NCBI GenBank assembly: GCA_934130045.1
Contig: CAKOXI010000009.1
Location: forward strand, 1-45,164
Length of the DNA stretch: 45,164 nucleotides
Source: an uncultured Bacilli bacterium
GTDB lineage: Bacteria; Bacillota_I; Bacilli_A; RF39; UBA660
Direction of reading: 5' to 3'
A program made the position numbers and the translations under genes. Of the stretch, positions 14,773 to 23,765 are shown piece by piece. A model generated the notes under the pieces. That model had not been told where the DNA came from. It did no database searches and saw only the letters and a program-made list of their open reading frames with translations. Position 1 is the stretch's first letter. Every line of letters begins with the position of its first letter.

Positions 14773-15525
14773 TTAATTACTTTTTTTCTTCTGTATGTTA
14801 TATGATATTTTTGTTATTAAATTTCTTGGTATCAATCTTAACATGAATACACCTAACTTAACTTTAAATCCTGGTATTATAATAACTTTACGTTTAAACA
14901 TTTTATCAATCGCATATGAAGCAACATATGAAGCATTTAGAGATTTTAAATTAAATTCAACACCAGCTACTTTATTAAAATTAGTTTCTACCGGTCCAGG
15001 ACATAGTGCCCCTATATATACATTACTTTTTTCTCGTTTTAATTCTTCATTAATTGCTTCTGTAATATGGAGAACATAGGCTTTTGTTGCATAATAGGTA
15101 GACATTAGTGGTCCTGGTAAAAATGCTGCTGACGATGCGACATTTAAAATATAACCGCGATTTTTTTCCTTAAAATCATGTAAAAATAATTTTGTCAAAA
15201 TATGTAATCCTTTAATATTAGTGTCAATCATATCCATTTCTTTATCAATTTTTGTTTCATCAAAGTTTCCATATAGTCCAAATCCAGCACTATTAACAAC
15301 AATCTCTATATCTTCTTTTTTTACCTTATTATATAGCTTCATGCAATTATATGTGCTTGAAATATCCATATCAATTATTTCTGCATTTTCATTTATTTCT
15401 TTTCTAGTTTTTTCTAATTTTCTAGCATTTTTTGAAACTAAAATTAAATCATACCCCATATCATTTAATATAATGGCAATTTCTTTACCTATACCAGAAC
15501 TAGCTCCTGTTATTAGCGCTTTCAT
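14773..15525 (-). CDS. Short-chain dehydrogenase/reductase
   Basis: This 250-residue classical SDR has the NAD(P)-binding TGASSGIG at residues 7-14, the NSAG motif (about 87-90), the catalytic Ser in NVASSAA (about 137) and YYATK (Tyr/Lys about 150/154), followed by CPGPVETNF. It is cytoplasmic and reduces or oxidises an unknown small substrate; the overall pattern is closest to DltE/YqjQ-like members. The C-terminal 40 residues are basic with a hydrophobic patch (LGVFMLRLIP), suggesting membrane association. Shine-Dalgarno AGGAG precedes the ATG. It follows the Tim44-like gene by 18 bases. Confidence 0.85.
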   Translation of the reverse strand: MKALITGASSGIGKEIAIILNDMGYDLILVSKNARKLEKTRKEINENAEIIDMDISSTYNCMKLYNKVKKEDIEIVVNSAGFGLYGNFDETKIDKEMDMIDTNIKGLHILTKLFLHDFKEKNRGYILNVASSAAFLPGPLMSTYYATKAYVLHITEAINEELKREKSNVYIGALCPGPVETNFNKVAGVEFNLKSLNASYVASYAIDKMFKRKVIIIPGFKVKLGVFMLRLIPRNLITKISYNIQKKKSN

Positions 15526-15543
15526 ACAATCAACTCCTATTTC

Positions 15544-16482
15544 TTATATAAATAATGATGCAATTAAAAATATAAATACAACTACTATTATTATAATTAA
15601 TGCAATAACAAGTACTACAAAAAGTATAAAGCTATTGTTTACTTGGTTTATAATCTCTTTTTTTGATAATGATAAATTTATTTTATTATTTGGAATAATT
15701 GCTGTACAATATTTACAAATTTTTCCTTCAATATTTGCTCCACAATTTGGACATACATCAATATTTTCTAATTTATAATTTAATGTTAATTCATATGTAT
15801 TTTCATATATTATGTTTTTTGATCCTCTTACAACTCTTTTTTCACCATTTATTATATAATCTCTAAGCATAACTGTCAGTATGCATTTAATTGTTTTTTC
15901 TAAACTATCTCCACTTATTGAAGTTATATTAATATCAGTAACTATCATATTTTTAATTATATTTCTTTGTCCTGCTTCTTTTAATGTAGATATCTGCATA
16001 CTATAACTATTATATAATTCATCACTTAAATATTCTCTTACACTAGATAAATCCAAATTTGACCATGCAATTTGAATTTTTTTAAAATTTTCAATTATTT
16101 GTGATTTTAATTTTGAGTTTTTAATTAAATCATTATCAGGTTTTAATTTCTTGTTACGTCGTGAATTAATTATTTTCTTTAATATAACTAAAAATATAAA
16201 AACTATATATAGTAATATAAATATTGATAATATTATAAATAATACTGGATGATCATTTAGAAAATCAACATATGGTAATGTTCCATTTCCACCAATATAG
16301 CTACTGCTTGAACCGTTGCTATCATAGTATGAATCGCTAGAACTTGAACCTCCCGAAATATCCGATGATGAACTACCTGCATCATAATTTGTATCAAATC
16401 CCGAATCAGCATTAATTATTCCAATATTGGCAGTTATACTTAAAATTAATATTATAATTGCAATAACAAAATTTTTTTTCAT
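15544..16482 (-). CDS. Tim44-like domain membrane protein with zinc ribbon
   Basis: The 312-residue protein starts with a signal-like helix (1-25), then an extracellular Ser/Gly/Asp/Tyr-rich segment (about 30-65) and a membrane helix (about 80-103). A cytoplasmic Tim44-like domain follows (about 125-240; helical AWSNLDLSSVREYLSDELY then beta strands), with a zinc ribbon (CPNCGANIEGKICKYC, about 243-258) inserted before a C-terminal membrane helix (about 285-310). Tim44-like domains bind membranes and proteins; the role of such bacterial proteins is unknown. It is probably transcribed with the SDR gene downstream. Confidence 0.75.
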   Translation of the reverse strand: MKKNFVIAIIILILSITANIGIINADSGFDTNYDAGSSSSDISGGSSSSDSYYDSNGSSSSYIGGNGTLPYVDFLNDHPVLFIILSIFILLYIVFIFLVILKKIINSRRNKKLKPDNDLIKNSKLKSQIIENFKKIQIAWSNLDLSSVREYLSDELYNSYSMQISTLKEAGQRNIIKNMIVTDINITSISGDSLEKTIKCILTVMLRDYIINGEKRVVRGSKNIIYENTYELTLNYKLENIDVCPNCGANIEGKICKYCTAIIPNNKINLSLSKKEIINQVNNSFILFVVLVIALIIIIVVVFIFLIASLFI

Positions 16483-16571
16483 TTACATAACACCAAATAT
16501 ATTTTACCAAATATATTTATTTAAATCTATAAATGAAAAAATGTTTTTAAAATATGTACTTTTTTTACACT

Positions 16572-17774
16572 CTAATCTGTAAATATTTGAACCCAATACC
16601 TCTCACCATTTACTATAGCATATCCAATACCAATTTTCGAAAAATTTGCAGAAATCATATTGGCATAATGACCTGGGGAATTTTTCCAACCATCTGAAAC
16701 AGATGCTTCATCCCAATAACCCCATGCAATATTCTCACCAGCACTAAAATAATTAACATTAAGTTCACTTAATATAGAAAAGCAAGATGAACCATTTGGT
16801 CTATCATGAGAAAATTTATTAGACCAAGCCATCTCTAAAGCCCTTATTGTAGCAGCTAGTGATAGATTTTGATCTAACGACAAATTTTCTACTCCAACTT
16901 CATTTCGATAGCTATTTACATAATTTAAAATATTATTATATATTACATTATTTTGACTAGTAAGTGATAATGCTTCTTCCTTTAAATCAAAGGTTGTTCC
17001 ATTAAATGTAGTATAATCATATTTATTTTCAACATTAGTTGATGTTAATTCTTTACTAGAATCACTGTATACATCATAATTGTAATATATTATTTCAGTA
17101 ATTTTTGTTCCGTATTTATAGGAAATTTTTTCATTTGTTTCTGTTAAATTATCAACTTTATATCTTCTCGTTGTAGTAATTTTAGTAGTTGTATTTTTAC
17201 GTGTAGTAGTTTCATTATTAGGTCTTGTTGTATTATTTTGATTATTATCATTGTTATTATTTGGTATTTGATCATTGCTTTTATTTACACTACTTGTATT
17301 ATTTTCATTGTCGTATTTTTTCTCTATGTCATTATTTTCTTCATTTACTTTATTATTTTCATCAAATGTTTCATTTAATTTATTTATTTTTAAAATACAG
17401 CTTTTTTCTAAAATTTGATCATTATTATCTATGGCAACTATAACAATATTATATATTCCTACTTCCTTATAATTTTCCATTTCTTTATTCAAATATTTAA
17501 AAATACACTTTTTACCTTTATTATCAGTACAAGATTTAACAAAGTCTCTAATATTATAATTTTCAGATTCATTTATAACTACATCATTTAAAATTAACTC
17601 TGATATTTCTGGACTAACATTTTCATTAATCGTATTTTCATGAACATTATTAGTATTATTTTCTATGAAGGATTTTTTATTTACAATTAAATATATCATG
17701 AGAAATAGAATTAATAAAATTATAATAAATAGCATAATTAATAGCAACTTACTTCTTTTTATATTTTTTTTCAT
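16572..17774 (-). CDS. Membrane-anchored CAP (SCP/PR1) domain protein
   Basis: The 400-residue protein has an N-terminal membrane anchor (about 10-32) and an Ig-like or Big-like beta segment (about 50-135). A low-complexity Asn/Thr/Lys linker follows (about 150-205, with repeated TTR/TTK), then a C-terminal CAP domain (about 265-400). CAP hallmarks are the His in KFSHDRP, AGENIAWGYW, PGHYANMI and IGIGY. Extracellular CAP proteins occur widely at the bacterial surface and around spores; their substrates are mostly unknown. It has its own sigma-A promoter placed directly after the rplQ terminator, so it is transcribed separately from the ribosomal operon. Confidence 0.85.
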   Translation of the reverse strand: MKKNIKRSKLLLIMLFIIILLILFLMIYLIVNKKSFIENNTNNVHENTINENVSPEISELILNDVVINESENYNIRDFVKSCTDNKGKKCIFKYLNKEMENYKEVGIYNIVIVAIDNNDQILEKSCILKINKLNETFDENNKVNEENNDIEKKYDNENNTSSVNKSNDQIPNNNNDNNQNNTTRPNNETTTRKNTTTKITTTRRYKVDNLTETNEKISYKYGTKITEIIYYNYDVYSDSSKELTSTNVENKYDYTTFNGTTFDLKEEALSLTSQNNVIYNNILNYVNSYRNEVGVENLSLDQNLSLAATIRALEMAWSNKFSHDRPNGSSCFSILSELNVNYFSAGENIAWGYWDEASVSDGWKNSPGHYANMISANFSKIGIGYAIVNGERYWVQIFTD

Positions 17775-17795
17775 AAAACACGCATCCTTAGATTT

Positions 17796-17823
17796 ATTAT
17801 AGCATTGTTATAATTGTTTTCAA
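17796..17823 (-). promoter_or_regulatory. Sigma-A promoter of the CAP-domain gene
   Basis: TTGAAA (17818-17823), 16-nt spacer, TATAAT (17796-17801). Transcription should start near 17789, about 15 bases before the ATG, leaving room for the AAGGATG ribosome site. Confidence 0.8.
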
Positions 17824-17824
17824 C

Positions 17825-17852
17825 AAAAAAAAGATGCTTATGCTGCATCTTT
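17825..17852 (-). terminator. Terminator of the S10-spc-alpha operon
   Basis: AAAGATGC and GCATCTTT form an 8-bp stem with a 7-base loop, then eight Ts. The 5' arm encodes the last codons of rplQ and the stop lies in the loop. Confidence 0.9.
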
Positions 17853-18191
17853 CTCAACTAATTCTAAAATTACCATTAAAGCATCATCGCCTCTACGTTC
17901 AGTTAATTTTAAAATTCTTGTATAACCACCATTTCTAGTAGCATAACGTTTTGATAAATCATCAAACACTTTTTTTACCGCTACTTCATCATTTTGTAAA
18001 AATGCTAAAGCTTTTCTTCTAGCAACTAAAGAACCATCTTTACCATATGAAATCATTTTATCAACAAATTTACGAACTTCTTTAGCACGTGTTTCTGTTG
18101 TTTCTATTCTTTCATTCATGATTACATCTTTAGTTAAATTAGCTAGCATACTTCTTCTATGTTTGTTAGTACGTCCTAATTTTCTGTACAT
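17838..18191 (-). CDS. rplQ: Ribosomal protein bL17
   Basis: The 117-residue protein, full length for the family, starts with the conserved MYRKLGRTNKHRR and has TKAKEVR-like TRAKEVRKF. bL17 lies on the large subunit close to the exit tunnel. It is the last gene of the run, 18 bases after rpoA. In many Firmicutes ecfA/ecfT/truA follow here; instead a terminator and unrelated envelope genes follow. Confidence 0.98.
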   Translation of the reverse strand: MYRKLGRTNKHRRSMLANLTKDVIMNERIETTETRAKEVRKFVDKMISYGKDGSLVARRKALAFLQNDEVAVKKVFDDLSKRYATRNGGYTRILKLTERRGDDALMVILELVEKDAA

Positions 18192-18209
18192 GAAATTTCC
18201 TCCTAACTT

Positions 18210-19160
18210 CTAGTCTTCATCACGGAATTTAAGTCCCATATCTTTTATTTTATCAATAACTTCTTTTAAAGATTTTTTACCTAAATTACGAACTTTCATC
18301 ATTTCTAATTCTGTTTTTTCAGTCAAATCACCTAAAGTGTTTATTCCTGCTCTTTTCAAACAATTATATGCACGAACTGAGAAATCTAAATCATCGATTG
18401 ATGTTTCTAATTTCTTAAGTTTGCTATCTTCTTGTTTAGCATTCATAATACCTGTTGTATCTGCTATTTCACTTAAATCAGTAATAATATTTAAGTGTTC
18501 AATTAATATTTTTGCTGCTAAAGCCATTGCTTCTTCAGGTTTAATTGAACCATTTGTATAAACATTCATTATTAATTTATCATAATTAGCATTTTGACCA
18601 ACACGTGCATCCTCAACTTCATAACTGATTCTTTCAATTGGTGAATATAAAGCATCAATAGGAATATATCCCAATTTCATATTTTCAATATGGCATTTAT
18701 TATCATTTGAAGGAACATATCCTCTACCATTAGCAACAATCATTTCCATATCTAATTTTCCACCTTTTGCTAATGTAGCAATAACTTTATCTGGATTCAT
18801 GATTTCAATATCTGAGTCACAAACTATATCACCAGCTTTTACTTCACCTTCATTAGATGCAGATAATTTAATTATTTTCTTTTCATCTGAATGATTTTTT
18901 AGAACAACATCTTTTAAATTTAAAACTATTGCAGTAACATCTTCTACTACACCATCAATTGTTTGGAATTCATGCATAACGCCTTCAATTTTAACGGCTA
19001 CTATAGCACTACCTGGCATACTGGAAAGCATTACTCTTCTAAGTGCGTTACCAATTGTAGTACCAAAACCTCTTTCTAATGGTTCTAGTTCAAATTTTCC
19101 ATAATTATTATTCTCTACATATTCAGTTATTTTATATATTGGCTTTTCAAAATTTAACAT
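18210..19160 (-). CDS. rpoA: RNA polymerase alpha subunit
   Basis: The 316-residue protein has the N-terminal dimerisation domain (ERGFGTTIGNALRRVMLSS, about 28-46; 1-225 in all) that nucleates RNA polymerase assembly. A short acidic/lysine linker joins it to the C-terminal domain (about 245-316, RAGINTLGDL and KVRNLGKKSL) that contacts UP elements and activators. It lies between rpsK and rplQ, as in nearly all bacteria, with a Shine-Dalgarno (AGGAG) upstream. Confidence 0.99.
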   Translation of the reverse strand: MLNFEKPIYKITEYVENNNYGKFELEPLERGFGTTIGNALRRVMLSSMPGSAIVAVKIEGVMHEFQTIDGVVEDVTAIVLNLKDVVLKNHSDEKKIIKLSASNEGEVKAGDIVCDSDIEIMNPDKVIATLAKGGKLDMEMIVANGRGYVPSNDNKCHIENMKLGYIPIDALYSPIERISYEVEDARVGQNANYDKLIMNVYTNGSIKPEEAMALAAKILIEHLNIITDLSEIADTTGIMNAKQEDSKLKKLETSIDDLDFSVRAYNCLKRAGINTLGDLTEKTELEMMKVRNLGKKSLKEVIDKIKDMGLKFRDED

Positions 19161-19181
19161 TATTAAACACTCCTTTTCTCA

Positions 19182-19565
19182 TTATCCACGTGGACGTTTT
19201 GGTGGACGACATCCGTTATGTGGTATCGGTGTTACATCTGTTATTGAAGTAATTTCTAGTCCTGCAGTTTGTAATGAACGAATTGCAGTTTCTCTTCCTG
19301 AACCTAATCCTTTAACATAAACTTCAACAGTTTTCATTCCCATATCTGCTGCAACTTTTCCTGCTGCCTCTGCTGACATACCAGCTGCATATGGAGTAGA
19401 TTTTTTACTTCCTTTAAATCCTAAAGTTCCAGCTGAAGCCCAACTTATTGCATTACCTTCTAAATCACTAATTGTTACAATAGTGTTGTTAAATGTTGAA
19501 TGAATAAATGCTTTACCAGCAGGAATATTCTTCTTTACTTTACGTTTTCTTGGTTTATAAGCCAT
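19182..19565 (-). CDS. rpsK: Ribosomal protein uS11
   Basis: 127 residues; platform protein of the small subunit that lines the mRNA exit with S7. Conserved HSTFNNTIVTI, the glycine-rich GLGSGRE and the basic end CRPPKRPRG are present. It follows rpsM by 28 bases with a GGAGG ribosome site. Confidence 0.99.
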   Translation of the reverse strand: MAYKPRKRKVKKNIPAGKAFIHSTFNNTIVTISDLEGNAISWASAGTLGFKGSKKSTPYAAGMSAEAAGKVAADMGMKTVEVYVKGLGSGRETAIRSLQTAGLEITSITDVTPIPHNGCRPPKRPRG

Positions 19566-19593
19566 GTACTTAACCTCCTTTTTTTAGTTACAA

Positions 19594-19959
19594 TTATTTT
19601 TTCTTATTAGCAACTACTTTTCCTTTACCTTTACGAGTTCTTGCATTACGATTTGTTCTTTGTCCTCTTACTGGCAATCCTTTTTTATGACGTGTACCTT
19701 GATAGCAGTTAATTTCCATCTTAGTTTTAATATTCATATTTACTTCACGTCTTAAATCACCTTCAGTAGTATATTTTGCTACTTCATCACGAATTTTAAC
19801 TAATTCATCTTGTGATAATTGTCCAGCTCTTTTATTAATATCAACTTTAGCATCAGCTAAAATTTTATTTGATAAGCTTCTTCCTATACCATATATATAT
19901 GTTAAAGCAATTTCAATTCTTTTATTATTTGGTATATCTACACCATTTATACGTGCCAT
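19594..19959 (-). CDS. rpsM: Ribosomal protein uS13
   Basis: 121 residues; head protein that bridges to the large subunit and touches the P-site tRNA through its basic tail. The start MARINGVDIPNNKR, the helix-hairpin-helix YIYGIGRSLSNKIL and the tail RTNRNARTRKGKGK are all typical. It follows rpmJ by 15 bases. Confidence 0.99.
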   Translation of the reverse strand: MARINGVDIPNNKRIEIALTYIYGIGRSLSNKILADAKVDINKRAGQLSQDELVKIRDEVAKYTTEGDLRREVNMNIKTKMEINCYQGTRHKKGLPVRGQRTNRNARTRKGKGKVVANKKK

Positions 19960-19974
19960 AAAACACCTCCTATA

Positions 19975-20088
19975 TTAACCTTGTTTTTGCTTATGTTTAG
20001 GGTTTTCACAAATAACCATTACTTTCCCTTTTCTTTTAATAACTTTACATTTGTCACATATCGGTTTTACCGATGGTCTTACTTTCAT
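19975..20088 (-). CDS. rpmJ: Ribosomal protein bL36, zinc-binding form
   Basis: A 37-residue protein, MKVRPSVKPICDKCK at the start and NPKHKQKQG at the end. Cys11, Cys14, Cys27 and His32 give the zinc-ribbon (C+) form. The start at 20088 has GGAGGG upstream. It lies between infA and rpsM as in other Firmicutes. Confidence 0.97.
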   Translation of the reverse strand: MKVRPSVKPICDKCKVIKRKGKVMVICENPKHKQKQG

Positions 20089-20102
20089 TAAGATCCCTCC
20101 TA

Positions 20103-20318
20103 CTATTTCCTATAGGTTATACGCCCACGTGTTAAATCAAATTCTGATAACTCTAATACAACTGTATCACCTGGTAAAATGCGAATATTATTGATTCGGA
20201 TTTTACCAGAAACGTGAGCAATTACAGTATGTTTATTTTCTAATTCAACTTTAAATAAACCTCTTGGTAAACATTCTAATACTTTACCTTCTACTTCAAT
20301 AGCATTTTGTTTTGCCAT
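20103..20318 (-). CDS. infA: Translation initiation factor IF-1
   Basis: This 71-residue OB-fold protein (VEGKVLECLPRGLFKVEL, ISGKIR-like VSGKIRINNIRILPGD) binds the ribosomal A site during initiation. The tail FDLTRGRITYRK is typical. Shine-Dalgarno AGAGGTGA precedes the ATG. The 167-base gap upstream, where map would normally be, could hold a promoter for the infA-rpmJ-rpsM-rpsK-rpoA-rplQ part. Confidence 0.98.
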   Translation of the reverse strand: MAKQNAIEVEGKVLECLPRGLFKVELENKHTVIAHVSGKIRINNIRILPGDTVVLELSEFDLTRGRITYRK

Positions 20319-20485
20319 TTTTTCACCTCTTCATTTAATCTTCGAAACCATCTATATATAAGACAGCAAATTGATATGAGCTGATACCTTTAGTATTAGT
20401 TTCCAATTCTTATTAATAAACTATATAAAATTATATAATTTTAAGCTGAATTTTGTGACTCAACTTATAATAAGTTATATAACTA
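20319..20485. other. Gap between adk and infA where map is expected
   Basis: No ORF or remnant of methionine aminopeptidase was seen. On the minus strand TTGAGT with an AT-rich region 16-17 bases downstream is a weak promoter candidate. AT-rich palindromic stretches (TTATATAACT..., TATATAATTTTATATA) could form weak hairpins, but none is a clear terminator. Confidence 0.4.
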
Positions 20486-21148
20486 TTAATTATTTTCTTT
20501 ATTTAGTATATCTTCTATTTTTTCAATAACCTTTGAAAGTTCCATACTACTATCTACAACATGTAATAAATTTAAATCATCATAATAATCAGATACTGGT
20601 TTTGTTTCATTCAAATAAATAGAAAATCTATTATTGAAAATTTCTTCCACATCATCATCTCTTCTTGATAATTCAGATCCGCACTTATCACAAATTCCAA
20701 CAATTCTTGGTCTTGTATCACTTGAATACAAATTATATACTGCACCACATTTTGGACAACTAACTCTACCAAGAATTCTTTTTTTAGCTAAATCATATGA
20801 AACATCTAATAGAATTACAATTCCCAAATCTTTATTTAATTTTGTTATAATTTCATTATATTTTTTTGCTTGATTTATATTTCTTGGAAATCCATCTAAA
20901 ATATAACCATTTTTACAATCATATTCATTAATACGATTACCAATTAAACTTACTATAAGTTCGTCACTTACTAAATTTCCTGAGTTAATTTGTTTTCTTA
21001 TATAATTTCCTTGCTCATCATCTACTTGTGAATATTTTCTTAGTAAATCACCAGTTGAAATATGTGGTAAATTATACTTTTCACTTAATATTTTTGAAAT
21101 AGTTCCTTTACCAGCTGATGGTGGCGCAATCAAAATTATACTTTTCAT
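20486..21148 (-). CDS. adk: Adenylate kinase
   Basis: The 220-residue enzyme interconverts ATP + AMP and 2 ADP in the cytoplasm. The P-loop is PPSAGKGT (a variant of GxPGxGKGT, residues 9-16); AMP-site motifs STGDLLR and LDGFPRN are present. The LID domain carries a four-cysteine zinc site (CPKC and CDKC, about residues 136-158), common in Gram-positive enzymes. It overlaps the end of secY by four bases (ATGA), indicating translational coupling. Confidence 0.98.
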   Translation of the reverse strand: MKSIILIAPPSAGKGTISKILSEKYNLPHISTGDLLRKYSQVDDEQGNYIRKQINSGNLVSDELIVSLIGNRINEYDCKNGYILDGFPRNINQAKKYNEIITKLNKDLGIVILLDVSYDLAKKRILGRVSCPKCGAVYNLYSSDTRPRIVGICDKCGSELSRRDDDVEEIFNNRFSIYLNETKPVSDYYDDLNLLHVVDSSMELSKVIEKIEDILNKENN

Positions 21149-22413
21149 CTTCTTTTTCTTCCTTTCACATAGTTACGTGTTACTAATTCACTCTCAATTT
21201 GTTTATATGTTTCAAGAGCAACACCTACAACAATTAATAGTCCTGTTCCACCTAATGAAACACTACTTGGTAAATTTGTAAAAATCATACCAAATATTAT
21301 AGGTAAAGCAGCTAACACAGCTAAAAAGAATGCCCCAACTGTTGTTATTTTTTTCAATATTTTTGAAACATACGTAACAGTTTCTTCACCTGGTCTTACA
21401 CCTGGTATAAATCCACCATTTTTTTGTAAATTTTCTGCCATTTCTTTTGGCTTTAGCTCTAAAAATGTATAGAAATATGCGAAAGCTATAATAAATATTA
21501 CATACAACACAAATCCAGTTATTGTATTCATTGTTAGCCATTTACTAACAAAGATTGTAAATGAATCATTTTTTACAAATGAAGCAATTATACTTGGAAC
21601 TGACATTAATGCTGATGCGAATATTACAGGCATTACACCTGCCGAATTTAATTTAAATGGAATATAATTTTGTTTTCCTAAAATTGCATTTGATTTATTT
21701 GCATATTGTATTGGAACTCGTCTTTCTGCATTTTCAATGAATACAATTCCAATAATTATCCCAATATATACTATAACGTATAATGCGAATGAAATAATTC
21801 CAAGAAGAGTTTCCTGTAATGTTCCAATATGAACTAAAGCATTAAATGCATCAACAAACATTGATGGAATACTTGCGATTATACCAGCCATAATTATAAG
21901 TGAAATACCATTCCCTACTCCCTTAGAAGTTATTTGATCACCTAACCATAATAGAAATGCTGTTCCAGCAGTTAGTACTACAGAAAATTGCATATATTCC
22001 ATTGGTGTACCATTTTTTAAGAAAGCAAATGAGAAAACATAGCCATTTATAAATGCTAATATTATTCCAAGCACTCTTGTAATTTGATTTAATTTTACAC
22101 GACCAGTGTGTCCTTGTTTACCAAGTTCTGTTAAATAAGGAATTATATCCATTTGTAATAATTGAATTATTATTGATGCAGTTATATATGGCATTACACC
22201 TAAAGCTAATATAGAAAATTTTTCTAATGCTCCTCCACCAAATATATTTAATAATTCAAAATATCCTAGGTTATCAAAATTACTAGTATCAACGCCTGGT
22301 ACTATAATTGTTGTTCCTAATTTGAAGATGAATAAAACAAGTAATGTAAATAAGATTCTTTTTCTTAAATCTTTATTTTTGGGATTAAATATTTGCTTAA
22401 ATGTTGCAAACAT
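21145..22413 (-). CDS. secY: Protein translocase subunit SecY
   Basis: The 422-residue membrane channel of the Sec system has ten predicted helices. Recognisable parts are the start FATFKQIFNPKNKDLRKRI, GGGALEKFSILALGVMPYI, YANKSNAILGKQNYIPFKLN and, near the end, FIPGVRPGEET. It forms the export pore with SecE/SecG and works with SecA. One base separates it from rplO, and it ends in TGA, showing that UGA is a stop here. Confidence 0.99.
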   Translation of the reverse strand: MFATFKQIFNPKNKDLRKRILFTLLVLFIFKLGTTIIVPGVDTSNFDNLGYFELLNIFGGGALEKFSILALGVMPYITASIIIQLLQMDIIPYLTELGKQGHTGRVKLNQITRVLGIILAFINGYVFSFAFLKNGTPMEYMQFSVVLTAGTAFLLWLGDQITSKGVGNGISLIIMAGIIASIPSMFVDAFNALVHIGTLQETLLGIISFALYVIVYIGIIIGIVFIENAERRVPIQYANKSNAILGKQNYIPFKLNSAGVMPVIFASALMSVPSIIASFVKNDSFTIFVSKWLTMNTITGFVLYVIFIIAFAYFYTFLELKPKEMAENLQKNGGFIPGVRPGEETVTYVSKILKKITTVGAFFLAVLAALPIIFGMIFTNLPSSVSLGGTGLLIVVGVALETYKQIESELVTRNYVKGRKRR

Positions 22414-22414
22414 T

Positions 22415-22858
22415 TTAGATCACCTCTGCTTTTCCACCTAAATCTTCTATTTTTGCAGCTGCAGTATCAGAAAATTTATGTGCTTTAACAGTTAATTTTT
22501 TTGTTAATGTTCCATTTCCTAATACTTTAATTCCGTCTAATTGTTTTTTTACTAGACCCATTTCATGCAATAATTCTGGAGTAACTACTGCACCATTTTC
22601 AAAATTTTCTAAATCACTTAAGTTAATTACAGCGTATACTGTTTTAAATTTTGCATTTGTAAATCCTCTTTTTGGAAGTCTTCTGAATAATGGAAGTTGT
22701 CCACCCTCAAATCCAGGTCTAACTCCTCCGCCACTACGAGCATTTTGTCCTTTGTGTCCCTTACCAGCTGTTTTACCAGTTCCACTTCCTGTACCACGTC
22801 CTAAACGTTTACTAACAGTTGTAGCACCTTCTGCTGGATGAATATTATTTAATTTCAT
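22415..22858 (-). CDS. rplO: Ribosomal protein uL15
   Basis: 147 residues with the typical glycine-rich basic N-terminus (GRGTGSGTGKTAGKGHKGQ) and GGQLPLFRRLPKRGF. Late-assembly protein of the large subunit. Its start overlaps the rpsE stop by one base, which leaves no place for rpmD (uL30), normally between them. Confidence 0.99.
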   Translation of the reverse strand: MKLNNIHPAEGATTVSKRLGRGTGSGTGKTAGKGHKGQNARSGGGVRPGFEGGQLPLFRRLPKRGFTNAKFKTVYAVINLSDLENFENGAVVTPELLHEMGLVKKQLDGIKVLGNGTLTKKLTVKAHKFSDTAAAKIEDLGGKAEVI

Positions 22859-23364
22859 TATAAGATCTCCTCTACTTTTTTACCACGTAATGCAGCAACT
22901 TCTTCTACTGTTTTTTGTGATTTTAATGCATTCAATGTAGCATATGCCATATTAACTTTTGTATTTGAACCTAATGATTTAGATAAAATATCTTTAACTC
23001 CAGCAAGCTCTAATACTGCTCTTACTGGTCCACCTGCTTTTACTCCAGTACCTTTTGAAGCTGGTTTTAACATAACTTTACTAGCGCTTTGAACACCAAT
23101 AGCTTCATGTGGAATAGTTCTTTCATCAACAATTGATACCTTAACAATATTTTTTGTTGCAGCTTGAACTGCTTTCTTCATTGCATCTGGTACTTCATTT
23201 GCTTTTCCTGTTCCAATTCCTACATGTCCTTTTCTATCCCCAACTGCCATTGTAGCTGAAAAACGAAAATGACGACCACCTTTAGTTACTTTTGTAACTC
23301 TTTTAACTTCAATTATTTCTTCTTCATATAATTTTTGGCGAGGTTCTCTTTTTTTATTTTCCAT
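22858..23364 (-). CDS. rpsE: Ribosomal protein uS5
   Basis: 168 residues; central to decoding fidelity and mRNA unwinding at the entry with S3 and S4. N-terminal double-stranded-RNA-type domain with RVTKVTKGGRHFRFSA, then GIGTGKANEVPDAM and the C-terminal GVQSASKVML-type segment (VKAGGPVRAVLELAGVKD). It follows rplR by 14 bases. Confidence 0.99.
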   Translation of the reverse strand: MENKKREPRQKLYEEEIIEVKRVTKVTKGGRHFRFSATMAVGDRKGHVGIGTGKANEVPDAMKKAVQAATKNIVKVSIVDERTIPHEAIGVQSASKVMLKPASKGTGVKAGGPVRAVLELAGVKDILSKSLGSNTKVNMAYATLNALKSQKTVEEVAALRGKKVEEIL

Positions 23365-23378
23365 TAATTACCCTCCTT

Positions 23379-23741
23379 TTAGAATTCTAATCCATTTTCA
23401 CGTGCTGAATCAGCTAATGCTTTAACACGTCCATGATATAGGTAACCACCTCTATCAAATGTTACCTTTGTAATTTTTGCATCTTTTGCTCTTTTAGCGA
23501 TTAATTCGCCAACTTTTTTAGCAGCTTCAACATTGCTTCCATTTTCAAGCTTTAAATCTTTATCGATTGAAGAAGCACTAACTAAAGTAACATGAGCCTC
23601 ATCATCTATGATTTGTGCAAATATATTTTTGTTTGAACGGAATACGTTTAATCTTGGAACACTTTTAGTACCATTAATTTTTTCTCTGATACGAGTGTGT
23701 CTTGCTTGACGCATTTCATTACGTGACACTTTTTTTATCAT
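23379..23741 (-). CDS. rplR: Ribosomal protein uL18
   Basis: 120 residues; binds 5S rRNA in the central protuberance with L5. Basic N-terminus (MRQARHTRIREKI), then PRLNVFRSNKNIFAQIIDD and FDRGGYLYHGRVKALADSAR. It follows rplF by 24 bases. Confidence 0.99.
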   Translation of the reverse strand: MIKKVSRNEMRQARHTRIREKINGTKSVPRLNVFRSNKNIFAQIIDDEAHVTLVSASSIDKDLKLENGSNVEAAKKVGELIAKRAKDAKITKVTFDRGGYLYHGRVKALADSARENGLEF

Positions 23742-23765
23742 AGTAATCTCTCCTTTAATCTAAGC

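Noticed and set aside
21145..21148. Possible UGA-as-Trp genetic code
   Set aside because: secY and other genes end properly at TGA, and tryptophans are encoded by TGG.
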